A DNA stretch of 64,000 nucleotides, from assembly GCA_009746045.1 (NCBI GenBank), contig RPFO01000213.1:7936478-8000477 (forward strand). Direction: 5' to 3'. This DNA is from Mesostigma viride. Taxonomy: Eukaryota; Streptophyta; Mesostigmatophyceae; Mesostigmatales; Mesostigmataceae. Made by a program: the position numbers and the translations under genes. Positions 11,701 through 21,944 of this stretch are shown here, in pieces (positions within the stretch are counted from its first letter, which is position 1; each line of letters begins with the position of its first letter). The notes under the pieces are model-generated. The model did no database searches, was not told the origin of the DNA, and was given only the letters and a program-made list of their open reading frames with translations.

Positions 11701-14420
11701 TGACAGTTGTCCGGTGGGTCTGGGGACACTTAGGGACGAAGGTGATGCATAGGTTTGGGGGTAATATTCGCCATAGCCTGGTAATTACAACGTGCATTGA
11801 GCAGGTATCACGTGACTTTGGCGGGAAATTTTCACTCGCGCGCGCGCGTAACTAGATATGGCTGCCAGCATGCCGTTCTCATGGAAATTTTGCGTGTCGA
11901 GGCTAGAAACGGTTCAGAATTTTGCTCGGAATGACTTTGCGTGATTTTCGTAGGTCAGGCATGGCCAAACTTGTAGGATTGGGAAAATTCAGGTAGGAAA
12001 ATACTGCCTTCTGGGTCGTCAGTGCCAGATGAGTAATCGCTTATCATATTTCCATTTTATCCTCGTGGCCGGGCAGTCTGCGCCAGCCCAAGCATCCAGA
12101 TTTGGTACCGGATGTCCGCTGATGCGTTTGCTGGCAATGCAGACGCGTTTATAGGTAATATTTGAACGGAGCATCAACCTTGTAATCATAAAGGATGCAT
12201 GCATGATGCGGCTATGGTGACCTATTCCTGTAAAGCAATGGTATGTGTGAGATATGAGGGTCCCGGCCAGTGGAATCCGGGCAGGACGTGAACGAGCCAG
12301 GTATGGCAACGTGTTTGCGTGTCCTTTGCAGCGGAATACGTCTCCCATGCATTATATTTGACGAGCTTTTTAGTGCACCTTTCAGCAAGCCCCCATGCCT
12401 GCTGTAAAGAGGGGTATTAGCCCTGAAAGTGACCAGTTTATGGCATTTCTTTGGAGCATATCATTTCGTTAATGCAGGTAGGCAACATGTTTGTATTCCA
12501 GCACCTTTGGCAATCTTTTATAGCTTGCTATAATGCATTCTTGTATTGCATGTCTTAGATGGCTGTTTACGCGCGCGTAACCCACACACATATATGAGCA
12601 CCTTATATAGGTCTAATGGGTTATCCGGGTGGTCTGACCCAAGGAAAGCACCATTGGACTATCCAACTAAGTTGTCCAATGTTGTTGTTGAGGTTCCATA
12701 CCCTCCCTGGGAAGTTAGGTGGGGGTTCACTTTTCCTTAGGGAAAAAAGATCGTCTTTTGGCCAAGTTTGACTGGCGCTATCATCCAAATGCTTCAATAA
12801 ACCCGTGGTATTATTGCATATTCTGAAAGCCCTCGAAGTGTAGATACTCCTAGCATCTTGGTTGGGGGCATTTGGAGTTGTGGCCTGTGAGTTATGATTT
12901 TTCTCATTTTCAGGGGTCTGAAAGTGCCAAAAATGGTCCTCCCGACTAAGGGTTAAGCAAAATTCCATTCATATTTATTCCCACTGTATGCAACTAGATG
13001 ATTCAGCCTATTGTATTGGGTGGCATGGTCCCAGTGCGTCCCTGGATGTCCCATAGAGAGAAGCCACCGGCTCGCCCTGCATCCCTGTCATCATAAATCC
13101 TCACCACATCGCTCGGTGCCCCCCTGAACTGTTCTTCCCTGGAGGCCTGGACAACCCCTGAGACCCCCCCCTTCCCCCATCCTTAACAAGCCCTCAACCC
13201 CACTGTCTGGACAAGTAGACCCTCTTTGTTGCCTGCATTTGAAATCTGTGTTTTGATGCAGGGCGGCCGGGTGGCCGTGCTCACTTGTCGTACGCACCGG
13301 TCACCTCACGCGCTGGTCTCGCATGCTTGCCCCATGCGTTTGTCCGTACGACCATTTCGGTATGCGCGGGTGTCTCCGCAGAGTGTGGGAGATCTCCTCC
13401 CCCGACTTCTACCGCTGCCAGCCTTCGGATGACCCGCTGCCGAGTGACTGCCGCTTCCGCGACGACTTGTGCCTCCTGCGGGAGGGCAAGCTGGATGACG
13501 CACAGAAGTAAGGGGGAGAAGGCGAGGAGGGGGAGGGGGAGGGGGAGGGGGAGGGGAGGGGGAGGGGAGGGGGAGGGGGAGGGGAGGGGGAGGGGGAGGG
13601 GAGGGGGAGGGGGAGGGGGAGGGGGGGGAGGGGAGGGGGAGGGGAAGGGGAAGGGGAAGGGGAAGGGGAGGGGGAGGCTTACGGTGGGCACAAACGCCAT
13701 GAACAGCATGAAGTGACCTTTTCCTTTTCATTACACCATAAAGTGACCTTATTCTTTCTCTTTTATTTCAATGTGGGCCATGCACATGCACTCGCATCAT
13801 TTGTGGTTCGAGATTGTCCGAGGCGTACGTTCACAATGTCAATGTATCTAGGGTCTCCCCCCTAGGTACTTAGGATAGGATCGGTATAGGGAGACAACCA
13901 GCGCAGTCCAGAAATTTGTCTATTGATAATTGAGGGGGTGCGCGCATGATGTCCTCGCAGTATCTTATGCAAGGCATCTGCTTGTCTAGGGAATCAGGAG
14001 ACAGCCTACCTCGCCTTGGCCTAATCTCGTGAAACATGAGCATCACCCTGTTGTCTTGTGATGTGCGCTTGTGATGTTGTCTTGTGATGTGCTGGTGATG
14101 TGCTGGTGATGTGCTGGTGATGGTATCTTGTGTGGTACCAAATATCACCCAGCTCCCTGCGCCCCCCTTGCTCGGCCCCCCTTGCCATCTGTCCTGCCTC
14201 AATGCTCATGTTTACTGTCTTACATACACCTCTGCCATCCGGGCACTAATGCCTTTTCTGCATTGCTGCCGTCCCCGCACTTCTGCCTTTTCCCTCATGC
14301 CCATCCCTTGCCAGAGCGAAGGAGACCCTGGAGGAGCTCCAGCGCAAGGACCGGCAGTGGAGGCAGGAGGGCCGGGCCGCGGAACCAAAGGCCATTCCGC
14401 CCGAGGAGGAAACAACTTGA
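5769..14420 (+). CDS. oxysterol-binding-protein-related protein (ORP), multi-exon
   Basis: This is a lipid-transfer protein carrying the OSBP-related domain, which exchanges sterol, PI4P or phospholipid between membranes at contact sites. Seven exons join with matching phases: 6993-7181, 8503-8590, 9544-9626, 10440-10679, 11071-11262, 13382-13507 and 14315-14420 (TGA), giving about 340 residues. Diagnostic segments in order are LWEWLKVVGAKAFEGANLTK, KPFNPILGETYQ, the family fingerprint EQTSHHPPVSKW, and a C-terminal AQKAKETLEELQR that supplies the Lys/Glu/Arg that bind the PI4P headgroup in yeast Kes1. There is no PH domain or FFAT motif in the solved exons. Two upstream exons are tentative: 5769-5789 (ATG in GCCATGG, donor GTAAGT) and 5921-6139 (73 codons, not recognised). 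The link 6140-6992 is unsolved; a 14-22 nt microexon ending CTCAG at about 6428 is possible. All solved introns are GT-AG. Confidence 0.93.
6870..6951. repeat. (CCCA)n microsatellite in ORP intron
   Basis: About 20 uninterrupted CCCA units lie just upstream of the first certain ORP exon (acceptor AG at 6991-6992). The 6530-6870 stretch before it is also C/A-rich with shorter CCCACCC runs. The open frames across it (PTHPPTHP) are artefacts of the repeat. Confidence 0.9.
7190..7480. repeat. degenerate intronic tandem repeat around GGCTGGTGAAGTGGCGGTG
   Basis: At the start of the ORP intron 7182-8502, variants of the motif GGGCTGGTGAAGTGGCGGTG recur about a dozen times with irregular spacing of 18-32 bp and many substitutions. 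It begins within 10 bases of the donor GTGAGT at 7182. It is open in several frames on the minus strand but resembles no protein. Confidence 0.75.
8346..8475. repeat. (GGGGGT)n microsatellite at the 3' end of an ORP intron
   Basis: About 20 GGGGGT hexamers fill the end of the intron 7182-8502 and stop only about 27 bases before the acceptor ACGCAG at 8497-8502. The run is G-rich on the transcribed-sense strand, so the pre-mRNA carries it as G-runs able to form quadruplexes. The usual pyrimidine tract is reduced to GGTTGTTGACCACGCAG. Confidence 0.93.
10680..10885. repeat. G-run block at the 5' end of an ORP intron
   Basis: Directly from the donor GTGAGG at 10680 the intron is a string of G6-G12 runs interrupted by T or A. 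It includes two copies of a segment reading GATAGCACCTAGG, and a repeated exon-like phrase (CTCAACCAGCTTAGG, CTCAACCGGCTGAGG) that copies the last exon codons CTCAACCGGCTGCGG. The G-run therefore arose by local tandem duplication that included the exon end. Confidence 0.85.
11621..11646. repeat. 26-bp near-perfect palindrome in ORP intron
   Basis: AAACTACCCGAC at 11621-11632 and its exact reverse complement GTCGGGTAGTTT at 11635-11646 are separated by two bases. It sits in the 2.1-kb intron 11263-13381, next to CpG-rich sequence and a (CG)n run at about 11836-11848. No exon or mobile-element terminus could be matched to it. Confidence 0.85.
13510..13676. repeat. polypurine (GGGGGA)n tract in ORP intron
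   Basis: The tract starts about 5 bases after the donor GTAAGG at 13508 and is pure A/G on the sense strand for about 165 bases. This fits both triplex (H-DNA) and G-quadruplex folding. Frames across it read as Gly/Arg/Glu or Pro/Ser/Leu repeats and are not genes. Confidence 0.92.
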
Positions 14421-15630
14421 TCGCCCTTTTATTTGCGTGCATGTGTGGTTGACTGCCTCACATGCTGCAGGTGAATGATACTGGCATAAACGGGCTCATA
14501 CTTCCCGTTGCTGCTTGGGATGATTACTTGTTGTCTGGGGGCGAAGGAGATGCCGGCGGATGAGACATTTGTGGGCTTTAGTGGACACTCGTGGGCATAG
14601 GGGCTTTGCTCGGCGGACTCTCATTTTAGGATTGATTGCAGGATATAGGATTTGTGCATGAGTTTTCACTGCCTCGCTTGGGGTGAAGGCTCAGTTGACG
14701 TAGTAGGGATCGGTAAATTGAGTGTTTACTCCGCTTACTGTCATAGGGTGGCCTGAGATGGGCACTGCAGTGAGCTGCAGCGGTGTAGAGCCAATGCTGG
14801 TCATTGGGTCCCTTGTTGTTGAGAAAATGCTGTTTGGAGCGGCATCCTCATTTGATGTTTGCTGGGAATATCATGAGCTATATCTGCCAGCGAAAACTGC
14901 CAGCTGCCAGAGATTTGCCCATGTGTTAGGTGTACTCACCATATTAGCACGTTTGCAGTGTATACCAGAGTAAGGGAATGTCAAACTGATGTTATAGGTA
15001 GACGTAGATGTTTGAACGGGTTACTTACCCATTGAAGTGTTGTTGCCAGGTTGATGTGTTGTGCTATTGGCTGGTGGCCTACTGGCCACCCATTAATCAC
15101 AATACTGGCCACCCATTAATATTGTAATTACGATACCTCAGCGTTAGTTGCTAATTTGGATGTGGGATCCACAAGCAGTGTGTAACCTGGCTGCCTAAAT
15201 GTGACACTTGTGTGCACACGCATCCTTCGTTGTAAAACGCCAGCATCATTAGCTCAACTAACAAATTACGTAATCAATTAGTCTCGTGTCCCCGTTGGGG
15301 GACCACGGAGCATTGGATTCCCCAATTCAGATATCAGTCACGTGGGATAGTCTGCAGGCTGGATCACCTCCTCAAAATGGATCAGATAATCGGCATTGCA
15401 TGAATTATACACGCATGGCATGGGCCCTAGCTGACGCACGGCCACTGCACTGATGCACCTGTACGTACCTTGCGAGATCAAGGAGGGTCGCCGGCGGCCG
15501 GTCGATCGATGCGCATGACCGGCCGGACAGGCGCGCGTACGGAAAAGGTCAAAATACCCCGGCCGCATGCATAACTGCAGAGGATCGATCCATTAGCGCT
15601 GGATGAAGGATCTGGAAAGCAGCTTTGGGA
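14421..15630. other. 3' flank of the ORP gene, then LINE-tail remnant
   Basis: 14421-15240 holds the ORP 3' UTR and unassigned sequence; no TGTAA polyadenylation signal is obvious close to the stop. A duplicated phrase CTGGCCACCCATTAAT occurs at about 15082 and 15104. At 15285-15307 lies one copy of the stem-loop found at LINE 3' ends (CGTG/CACG outer arms, TCCCC/GGGGA inner), in minus orientation, with an AT-rich stretch to its left. Confidence 0.5.
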
Positions 15631-15639
15631 ACGTGGGAT

Positions 15640-15856
15640 TAAATCAAACTAAACTAAATTAAAGTATAACATGACTCCGTTGGGAGATCATGTAGCACAT
15701 ATTCCCGTGGATGGATGGAGGGGGGGACAAAGCCGCGAAACCGAACTAATATAACTCCAAGCTAATCTAATCTAGAAAACCCTACCTAAATTCTACTCAA
15801 CAAAGCGCCCCTTCCGCTTGGGGGGAGGGGGCTTGCCCACAGGGGCGGGCGTATGA
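15640..15856 (-). mobile_element. 3' end of RTE-type LINE-1, left of the Penelope insertion
   Basis: On the minus strand this is the terminal part of a LINE. It holds the C-terminal coding end (CCCGCCCCTGTGGGCAAGCC, closely like 24690-24725), a 3' UTR, the stem-loop at 15669-15693 (ACATGACTCC / GGGAGATCATGT), then an AATTA-rich tail. The element continues at 20938 after the Penelope insertion. Its last six bases, GTATGA (15851-15856), are the target-site duplication. Confidence 0.8.
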
Positions 15857-15857
15857 T

Positions 15858-16376
15858 GCTTGGCACTGGATTCGTTGTCCACATCGTCGCGTCGCTGCCG
15901 CAACACGATGTTTTCTGGCATCCGCGGGCTTTTGGTTCCCGCCGCACATTTGAAAGTGCTGTCCTCCGGCTTTTTGCCTTTGCACCGTGTGCAGTTCTTG
16001 GACGTTTGGAATCATGGCATGGCTAACGTGATGACTGACTAGCTAGACCTTTTCAGTGGTTTTCCATTTGCGGGTATTTCCTCGTAAATGGTGGGAGAGC
16101 GATCGCAGCAATGGTGCTCACCACTAGACACTCCCGGCCAGTTAGGCTAGAAACACACGCCCTGATCAAGCATGCTGTTTCCGGCCCCACCGTCTAGGTC
16201 ATCTAGTCGCTCCACACGTAAGCCAGCCATAATTTCAATGCACAAGGATACACATTTCCATCACCATTCATCTTCATCATCCTGAACGACTCGAAAACGC
16301 GGAAAAGATAACGGCAGGCTCGAGCTACCATGGTCCGGATTCTCCCGATTTCTGGCCTGCGCTGGTTGTCTCTTTG
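15858..16376 (+). repeat. left pseudo-LTR of the Penelope-like element
   Basis: It runs from GCTTGGCACTGG to GGTTGTCTCTTTG and is nearly identical to 20410-20931, with a 3-base ATG indel at GGCCAGTTA. After the repeat the sequence continues uniquely with ATATTAGATTGG. No canonical hammerhead core (CTGATGA...GAAA) is visible on either strand. Confidence 0.93.
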
Positions 16377-17315
16377 ATATTAGATTGGTTGAATATAGTT
16401 CGTTTTCGGCTAGGAGGCGTGGCCTTTGCATGACGGGCAAGAGGATTTCAGCCGTGGGCAACCAAGCACACATGTCGTCGGGCTAGTCCGACGAGTGCGC
16501 ACGTGAACCGGCACTCCCGGTCACACACGACACCATAGAGATAGTCAGCTGCACCGCCTCATGTCGGCGAAACCCATAGTTCCATCGGAATCGTTTCAGC
16601 GGCCGGCATTTCCTCTCCGCGTTTCCTCAACCTCGTTTTCAGGATCATACTCATCGTTCCTGCATTTTCCTCTTCCACGCAGGTTGTGGCTTTTTTGAAA
16701 GCCACGAATGTACCCGGGGATGGGACGCTTCGGCTGCCTCAATGCCTACACATTCAATACGATGTCCCCCTCTCACCTTCCTCCATCATTCCGCTCACAT
16801 TGCACTACGTGTCTGTGTTTTGTTCTTTTTCTTGTTCTCGTTTGTTTTGCTGTTCTTGTCCTTTTTCTTTTACTTTTACTGAGGGAGCTAGGCTGGGCTG
16901 CGCGCTGTGTGTGCTACTCTCGTGTTTTTCTGTGGGCACTTGAGAGACTAACCAAGGATCGGGCCCCCCACACGGCAATATCAGCCTTTGCTTTTGTTTA
17001 CCCTCCCATATCTCTTTACAAACGCCAAAAAAACACAAAGGCAGGAGCACGGTGACTCATCTGGAACATGAAGAAGGGAAATCTTTTCGTTACAGGAAAG
17101 AGGTGTCAAGTATGACAATTGGAAGGCCCCCCCACTGGGAATCCACATGTTCCGAGTCCATTCAGCTGTGTTGTTAGCCACATCCTGCCCCGGGGAGATG
17201 CATCATGGACCACCGCTATCGCGTAACGGGTGTTACGCAGTGAATATTGACTTACCTCAATATGCTCCGCTCTGGTTCTGTTTGATGTCTTAGCTCTCAG
17301 TGCATCTGAATCATC

Positions 17316-20300
17316 ATGAAACACCTTATGACTTTCTGGCATGCTCTTACCCTCCACAGAATACGGCAATCCAGTGGCATTGATTACCGGAAGTACACTG
17401 CTATTTCTCGGCAGTTCCCCTATCGTATCTCCTCACAGGCATGGCGGAAGCGTTGTCGCATCAACACGCGCCATAACCATCACTGCAAGGATGACCATAC
17501 TCTACGTCGCCTCCGGCGCTTACAGCGCACGCATTTGTCGCTTACCAACTCCACTCGCCCACACCCCGTAAGCACCCATCGCGTCATTTATGCCATTTAC
17601 AACCGCAGGTACCCTCAGCGTATCTACGTTGGCCAGACGCAACGGGATGCCTGGACGCGTTTTCAGGAACATGTCCGAGCGGCACGCCGCCTTCATATTG
17701 GCCGCCCTGCCGCCAACGACGACACCCCCCTACATGGCGCCATGGCCCAATACGGGTGGTGGGATTGGCGAGTCGTCCCCTTGGAACATGTCCCCGGCAC
17801 CTTTACCGGCGCCGCTTTTCGCAAAGCCGCAGGGCATCGGGAAACGTTTTGGAAACGAATGTTACATGCATTTCTGCCCCACGGTTTTTGCATTGAAGGC
17901 AAGAGTTTCAAAGCTCGGTCTCGCCGCCGCCCGCCTCCCCTCCGTCCCCGCCCTCTTATGTTCATCCGTGCCTGGCGTCTGAAGCACAATCTCCACCCAT
18001 ATCGCCCCTATCCCCCCAGCGTCACCCCGGCCCCTCCACCTTCCACACATGTGTCCACCGATCCTTCCCTTTACTCCACCAGTCTCCGCTGCTTACGTCA
18101 CATGTCTCGGCTTATGCAACGCGGCAACTTTCATGCATCCTATCTCGAAGCCTGCAGCTTGAAGAAGCTTACCAGCTTACACATTGCCGTCGGGTCGTGC
18201 TCCCCAGCTGATCTGCAAGTCCCCCGCTCCCATGCCACTAGTCTGCGAGGCCTTCTCTCACGTATCATTCGGCACCGTGTCAATGGGAATGCAGATGCAC
18301 TGCGTCCGCGCCGTTTGCTGATCTCACCTTTCATTCATGCTGCGATGGATGAGCTGTGTTTGCCACACATTCTGCATTTGCCGCAAGTGCAGGCTGCGAT
18401 GCCGCTCGTGGTGCGCAACACTTTCGGCACTCCCATTGCCGCCTGGCATTACTCTCCCACCTTGGGACAAATGGTTTTCAGCAACGGGAAGGTCAGCCGC
18501 GATACAACGCCCACCGAGCTGGCCACCATCTTGGCAGGGCCCTGCCCCTGCCAACAACAACGGTATTTCAAGTACCTTGATCCCACCTCACAGCACGTCA
18601 TGACCGCTGACCTCAGCATCCTGCCGAGCCACACGCTTGTAGACCTTTTTGCCAAAGGCACCAAGTTTCGGCCGTGGGTCCAGCGCACGTGTGCCAAAGA
18701 GGTGAATGCACTGCTCTCCACATCACTGCGCAAATTCTGCAATGCCATGAGCACGGACCTACAGCTTGCTCCCCTTGCCATGGAACCGTGGTTTCGCGCC
18801 GTCATTCACGAATGCAATGCACGTCTCACCAGGCTTGATTACCGTCTCCAGCAGGTCCACCGCACCACCTGGCTCAACACCACAGATAAAGCACTTCTTG
18901 ACCACTTCAAGCAGGACTTTATCATCACGTGTGTTGACAAGAGTGCCAACAACTTTGCTTTCATATGCAAGAAGCACTACCTTGCTACTTTGCAACACGA
19001 GTTGGCGTCCAGCCCTACCTATGTTCAGCGTGCACAGTCCACCGCCAGTATCACTGCTGCTCATCGGGCTTTTCTGCACAGCCAAAACATTTTTGCTCGG
19101 GCATTCCTTAAGCGGCAGCGACGCGCCACCACCACTACGTTCCCATATCTGTATCTCACTCTTAAGCTGCACAAAACTCCTGTTGCTTTGCGCACCATTG
19201 CTGCGTCGCATTCAGCCCCACTGATGCCTCTCTCGAAACTCATCTGCCATGCTTTGAATGCTCTTCTCCCCGAAGCCAATGCATTATGGGTGGAGGTGCT
19301 GTCGAATGCCGGGTATGAATGCGCTGGTAGTTGGATCGTCATAGACTCAGCCCAAGTACGCCTACGCCTTGCCGCCCTTAGCCGTTCTAAGACAGCAGCA
19401 GAGAAACGTATACCTATGCCCATAGCCACCTATGATTTCACCACTCTATATACCACACTAGATTTGCACGATTTGAAAGCTCGTTTAGATAGCCTCCTTA
19501 CTCGTCTGTATGCACGTAGGCCTCACGGGCGCAACCACCTGCACGTGCGTGTTTCTCAGACCAAGCCCACGGCAACGTGGCTCTCAGGGATCGCGGCAGG
19601 TGCTATCGTGCGGGATGGTTATAATTATATTATCACGAAGGCTGACCTTGTCCATTGGATCTCTTATCTTGTTGATAACACCTTCATCTGTTTTGCGGGC
19701 AATGTATACCAACAAGCTATCGGCATCCCTATGGGCACTAACTGTGCCGGGCTCCTTGCAAACCTCTATCTATACACTTATGAGCTTGCATTCATGGAGA
19801 ATCTCATTGCCTCAAACGATGATGTTCTCATCAGGCGTTTTATCCATACATGTCGATACATTGATGATGTCATCGCTTTCGACAACCCTGATTTCGCAAC
19901 CCATTTGTATATCACCGCTGGTCTGCCTGGCATCTACCCGCAAGCGTCCCTCACATTAAAGCTCACGTCGGAGGATACTCATTGCAATTACCTCGATCTT
20001 AACATTACCCATAACAAGAAGGGCTGGCGTACGGCTGTCTATGATAAGCGCAAGGATCCTAAATACCAGCAAATTCCTTTTATTCGTTACCCCGATATTC
20101 ACAGTCTCCTTTCCCACACAGCAAAATATGGTGTTGTTCTTTCTCAGTTACATCGTTTTTCCCGTCTTTGTTCTTATCGTGTTGATTTCATCACGACTCT
20201 TGTTGAACTCTTGCAGCGTTTATTGGTCAAAGACTATGACCGAGCCATTATGCTCCGTCAAGTCCGATGTTTTTTGCAACGTCACCCACATCTGTTCGGT

Positions 20301-20372
20301 GCTGCCCCTTGGCACAAGCTCTACAAACAGGTCGTGGACCGGCTGGATCGCATAGTATCTCCGCACATCTGA
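17316..20372 (+). CDS. Penelope-like protein: GIY-YIG endonuclease plus reverse transcriptase
   Basis: An intact 1018-codon ORF starts at ATG 17316. Residues about 89-180 are a GIY-YIG endonuclease: VIYAIYN, then RIYVGQT, catalytic Arg115 in TRFQEHV, and the Glu in GHRETFWKRM near 180. The reverse transcriptase occupies the C-terminal half. It has YDFTTLYTTLDLHDL, GIPMGTNCAGLLANLYLYTY and the catalytic box CRYIDDVIAF (Tyr848-Asp851), both aspartates present. An N-terminal rather than C-terminal GIY-YIG is the permuted order described for Chlamys/Naiad Penelope-like elements. The N-terminal 88 residues are basic with His/Cys (RHNHHCKDDH), possibly a nucleic-acid-binding finger. No stop or frameshift is seen, so the element may be active. 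The stop lies 37 bases before the right pseudo-LTR. Confidence 0.95.
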   Translation: MKHLMTFWHALTLHRIRQSSGIDYRKYTAISRQFPYRISSQAWRKRCRINTRHNHHCKDDHTLRRLRRLQRTHLSLTNSTRPHPVSTHRVIYAIYNRRYPQRIYVGQTQRDAWTRFQEHVRAARRLHIGRPAANDDTPLHGAMAQYGWWDWRVVPLEHVPGTFTGAAFRKAAGHRETFWKRMLHAFLPHGFCIEGKSFKARSRRRPPPLRPRPLMFIRAWRLKHNLHPYRPYPPSVTPAPPPSTHVSTDPSLYSTSLRCLRHMSRLMQRGNFHASYLEACSLKKLTSLHIAVGSCSPADLQVPRSHATSLRGLLSRIIRHRVNGNADALRPRRLLISPFIHAAMDELCLPHILHLPQVQAAMPLVVRNTFGTPIAAWHYSPTLGQMVFSNGKVSRDTTPTELATILAGPCPCQQQRYFKYLDPTSQHVMTADLSILPSHTLVDLFAKGTKFRPWVQRTCAKEVNALLSTSLRKFCNAMSTDLQLAPLAMEPWFRAVIHECNARLTRLDYRLQQVHRTTWLNTTDKALLDHFKQDFIITCVDKSANNFAFICKKHYLATLQHELASSPTYVQRAQSTASITAAHRAFLHSQNIFARAFLKRQRRATTTTFPYLYLTLKLHKTPVALRTIAASHSAPLMPLSKLICHALNALLPEANALWVEVLSNAGYECAGSWIVIDSAQVRLRLAALSRSKTAAEKRIPMPIATYDFTTLYTTLDLHDLKARLDSLLTRLYARRPHGRNHLHVRVSQTKPTATWLSGIAAGAIVRDGYNYIITKADLVHWISYLVDNTFICFAGNVYQQAIGIPMGTNCAGLLANLYLYTYELAFMENLIASNDDVLIRRFIHTCRYIDDVIAFDNPDFATHLYITAGLPGIYPQASLTLKLTSEDTHCNYLDLNITHNKKGWRTAVYDKRKDPKYQQIPFIRYPDIHSLLSHTAKYGVVLSQLHRFSRLCSYRVDFITTLVELLQRLLVKDYDRAIMLRQVRCFLQRHPHLFGAAPWHKLYKQVVDRLDRIVSPHI

Positions 20373-20409
20373 ACCCTGTGATGCCAGATCTCCTTTGCGG
20401 CCGTTCCGA

Positions 20410-20931
20410 GCTTGGCACTGGATTCGTTGTCCACATCGTCGCGTCGCTGCCGCAACACGATGTTTTCTGGCATCCGCGGGCTTTTGGTTCCCGCCGCACA
20501 TTTGAAAGTGCTGTCCTCCGGCTTTTTGCCTTTGCACCGTGTGCAGTTCTTGGACGTTTGGAATCATGGCATGGCTAACGTGATGACTGACTAGCTAGAC
20601 CTTTTCAGTGGTTTTCCATTTGCGGGTATTTCCTCGTAAATGGTGGGAGAGCGATCGCAGCAATGGTGCTCACCACTAGACACTCCCGGCCAGTTATGAG
20701 GCTAGAAACACACGCCCTGATCAAGCATGCTGTTTCCGGCCCCACCGTCTAGGTCATCTAGTCGCTCCACACGTAAGCCAGCCATAATTTCAATGCACAA
20801 GGATACACATTTCCATCACCATTCATCTTCATCATCCTGAACGACTCGAAAACGCGGAAAAGATAACGGCAGGCTCGAGCTACCATGGTCCGGATTCTCC
20901 CGATTTCTGGCCTGCGCTGGTTGTCTCTTTG
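20410..20931 (+). repeat. right pseudo-LTR and 3' end of the Penelope-like element
   Basis: This is a direct repeat of 15858-16376. It contains the family's 3' terminus, ...CTGCGCTGGTTGTCTCTTTG, followed at once by the target duplication GTATGA. The same 3' end recurs at 21903-21938, 28616-28827 and 31838-31849, which confirms that this is the true end where reverse transcription begins. Confidence 0.93.
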
Positions 20932-21944
20932 GTATGAGCCTGGACGATGGTCTTCCACCTCCTCTTGTCCTGCATAGCAGTCCAAGCAAGAGAGAGGGAG
21001 TGAATTCATGCGATTTTCAAACTGCGCTGGGACCACTAGGTCGATCAGCCATCAACTGCTGTGGGTAGGTCATGACATGTTTGCCTACCTTCTTAGGAAT
21101 GTCCTTGGGGCCAGGCCAGGTCAGGATATGCCGTCCTGGCTGGCCAAGCCGCTGTGGGCCGGCCAGACCGAGGGCGGTGTCTACCTGACTGGTGCGAGCA
21201 AGATGTCCTACGAATGCTATCCTACGCTGTCTAATCTCGTCCGAAATGCGAGGCATGCCCTGGTACAAAGATTCTAGATGCCTATGCGTGGAAAACCCGA
21301 CATTCAGGGCCTGACGGAGCATCCTGGTTACCGTGCCGTTTAGCTTGGCCGCCAGCGTGTCCGTGAGCGTCCATGCCTCGGCGCCATACGTGAGCACCGT
21401 GAGGACCAGGACCTTGCGGAGCATGCGCTTGCGGTGCTCGCCGAGGACCTTCGAGTGCCAGTAGGTTTTCAGCGAACGATGCCGAGCCCAGGCCAGGCCG
21501 ATGCGGGTGTCCACATCGGCGGCGGTGTCAGGAAGCATGCTTCCCAGCAGTTTAAAGCGATCACGAAACGGGACCTCCGTCCCGTCTAGCAGCCGTGGTA
21601 GCGGCGGGCTACTGGAACGGCCCCAATCACCATAGCCTCAGTTTTGACACTAATCTCTGGACAACCCCACCGCCCGCGCCTCCATGCTGAAGCCCAGACA
21701 GTCCAGCCAGGTCTGAATGTGCTCGGGGCGCGCGATGAGGGTGGTGTCGTCCGCATAAATCAAGTCGGCCAGGCGGTAACCAGTTTTAACCCCGCCGTGC
21801 GCGCTCTCGTTAAGGATGTCCAAGCCAGGCTCGAGCCCACAGGCAGTAAAGCGCGCACGTGCCCGGCGCATGACGTGATCCACGACAATAATGAACAGAT
21901 ATTCTCCCGATTTCTGGCCTGCGCTGGTTGTCTCTTTGAGATAT
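20932..21944 (-). pseudogene. RTE-type LINE-1, ORF2 C-terminal half
   Basis: This is the minus-strand continuation of the LINE split by the Penelope element. Frames at 21883-21650 carry the RT catalytic box LADLIYADDTTLIARPEHIQ. After a frame change, 21538-21017 carries the RT/thumb C-terminal signature VLTVLTYGAEAWTLTDTLAA and SLYQGMPRISDEIRQRR, typical of RTE-like LINE ORF2 proteins. There is no upstream RT or endonuclease: the copy is cut at 21944, where another LINE tail begins, and carries a 36-bp Penelope fragment. Non-functional. Confidence 0.88.
21903..21938 (+). mobile_element. 36-bp 5'-truncated Penelope-like insertion with 6-bp duplication
   Basis: The last 36 bases of the Penelope family (TCTCCCGATTTCTGG ... 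GTTGTCTCTTTG) lie between AGATAT at 21897-21902 and AGATAT at 21939-21944. The flanks are LINE-1 RT sequence (ACAATAATGAACAG, the same as in the LINE at about 59350). Confidence 0.88.

Larger units (their letters stand above)
15857..20931 (+). mobile_element. full-length Penelope-like element (Chlamys type), inserted in LINE-1
   Basis: The 5.1-kb element is bounded by GTATGA at 15851-15856 and 20932-20937. Removing it restores the LINE reading ...GGGCGTATGAGCC..., matching a second LINE copy (GGGCGTGTGAGCC at about 24718). It has terminal direct repeats (pseudo-LTRs, 519 and 522 bp), a 0.94-kb leader without good ORFs (16377-17315) and one long ORF. Penelope-like elements move by target-primed reverse transcription and often carry such partial tandem copies. 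The leader contains T-rich sequence at 16800-16880 but no recognised promoter. Confidence 0.93.

Noticed and set aside
15858-16376. Hammerhead ribozyme in the Penelope pseudo-LTR
   Set aside because: Such ribozymes are known in Penelope-like elements, but I found no CTGATGA core with a paired GAAA on either strand. A covariance search would be needed to exclude a variant form.
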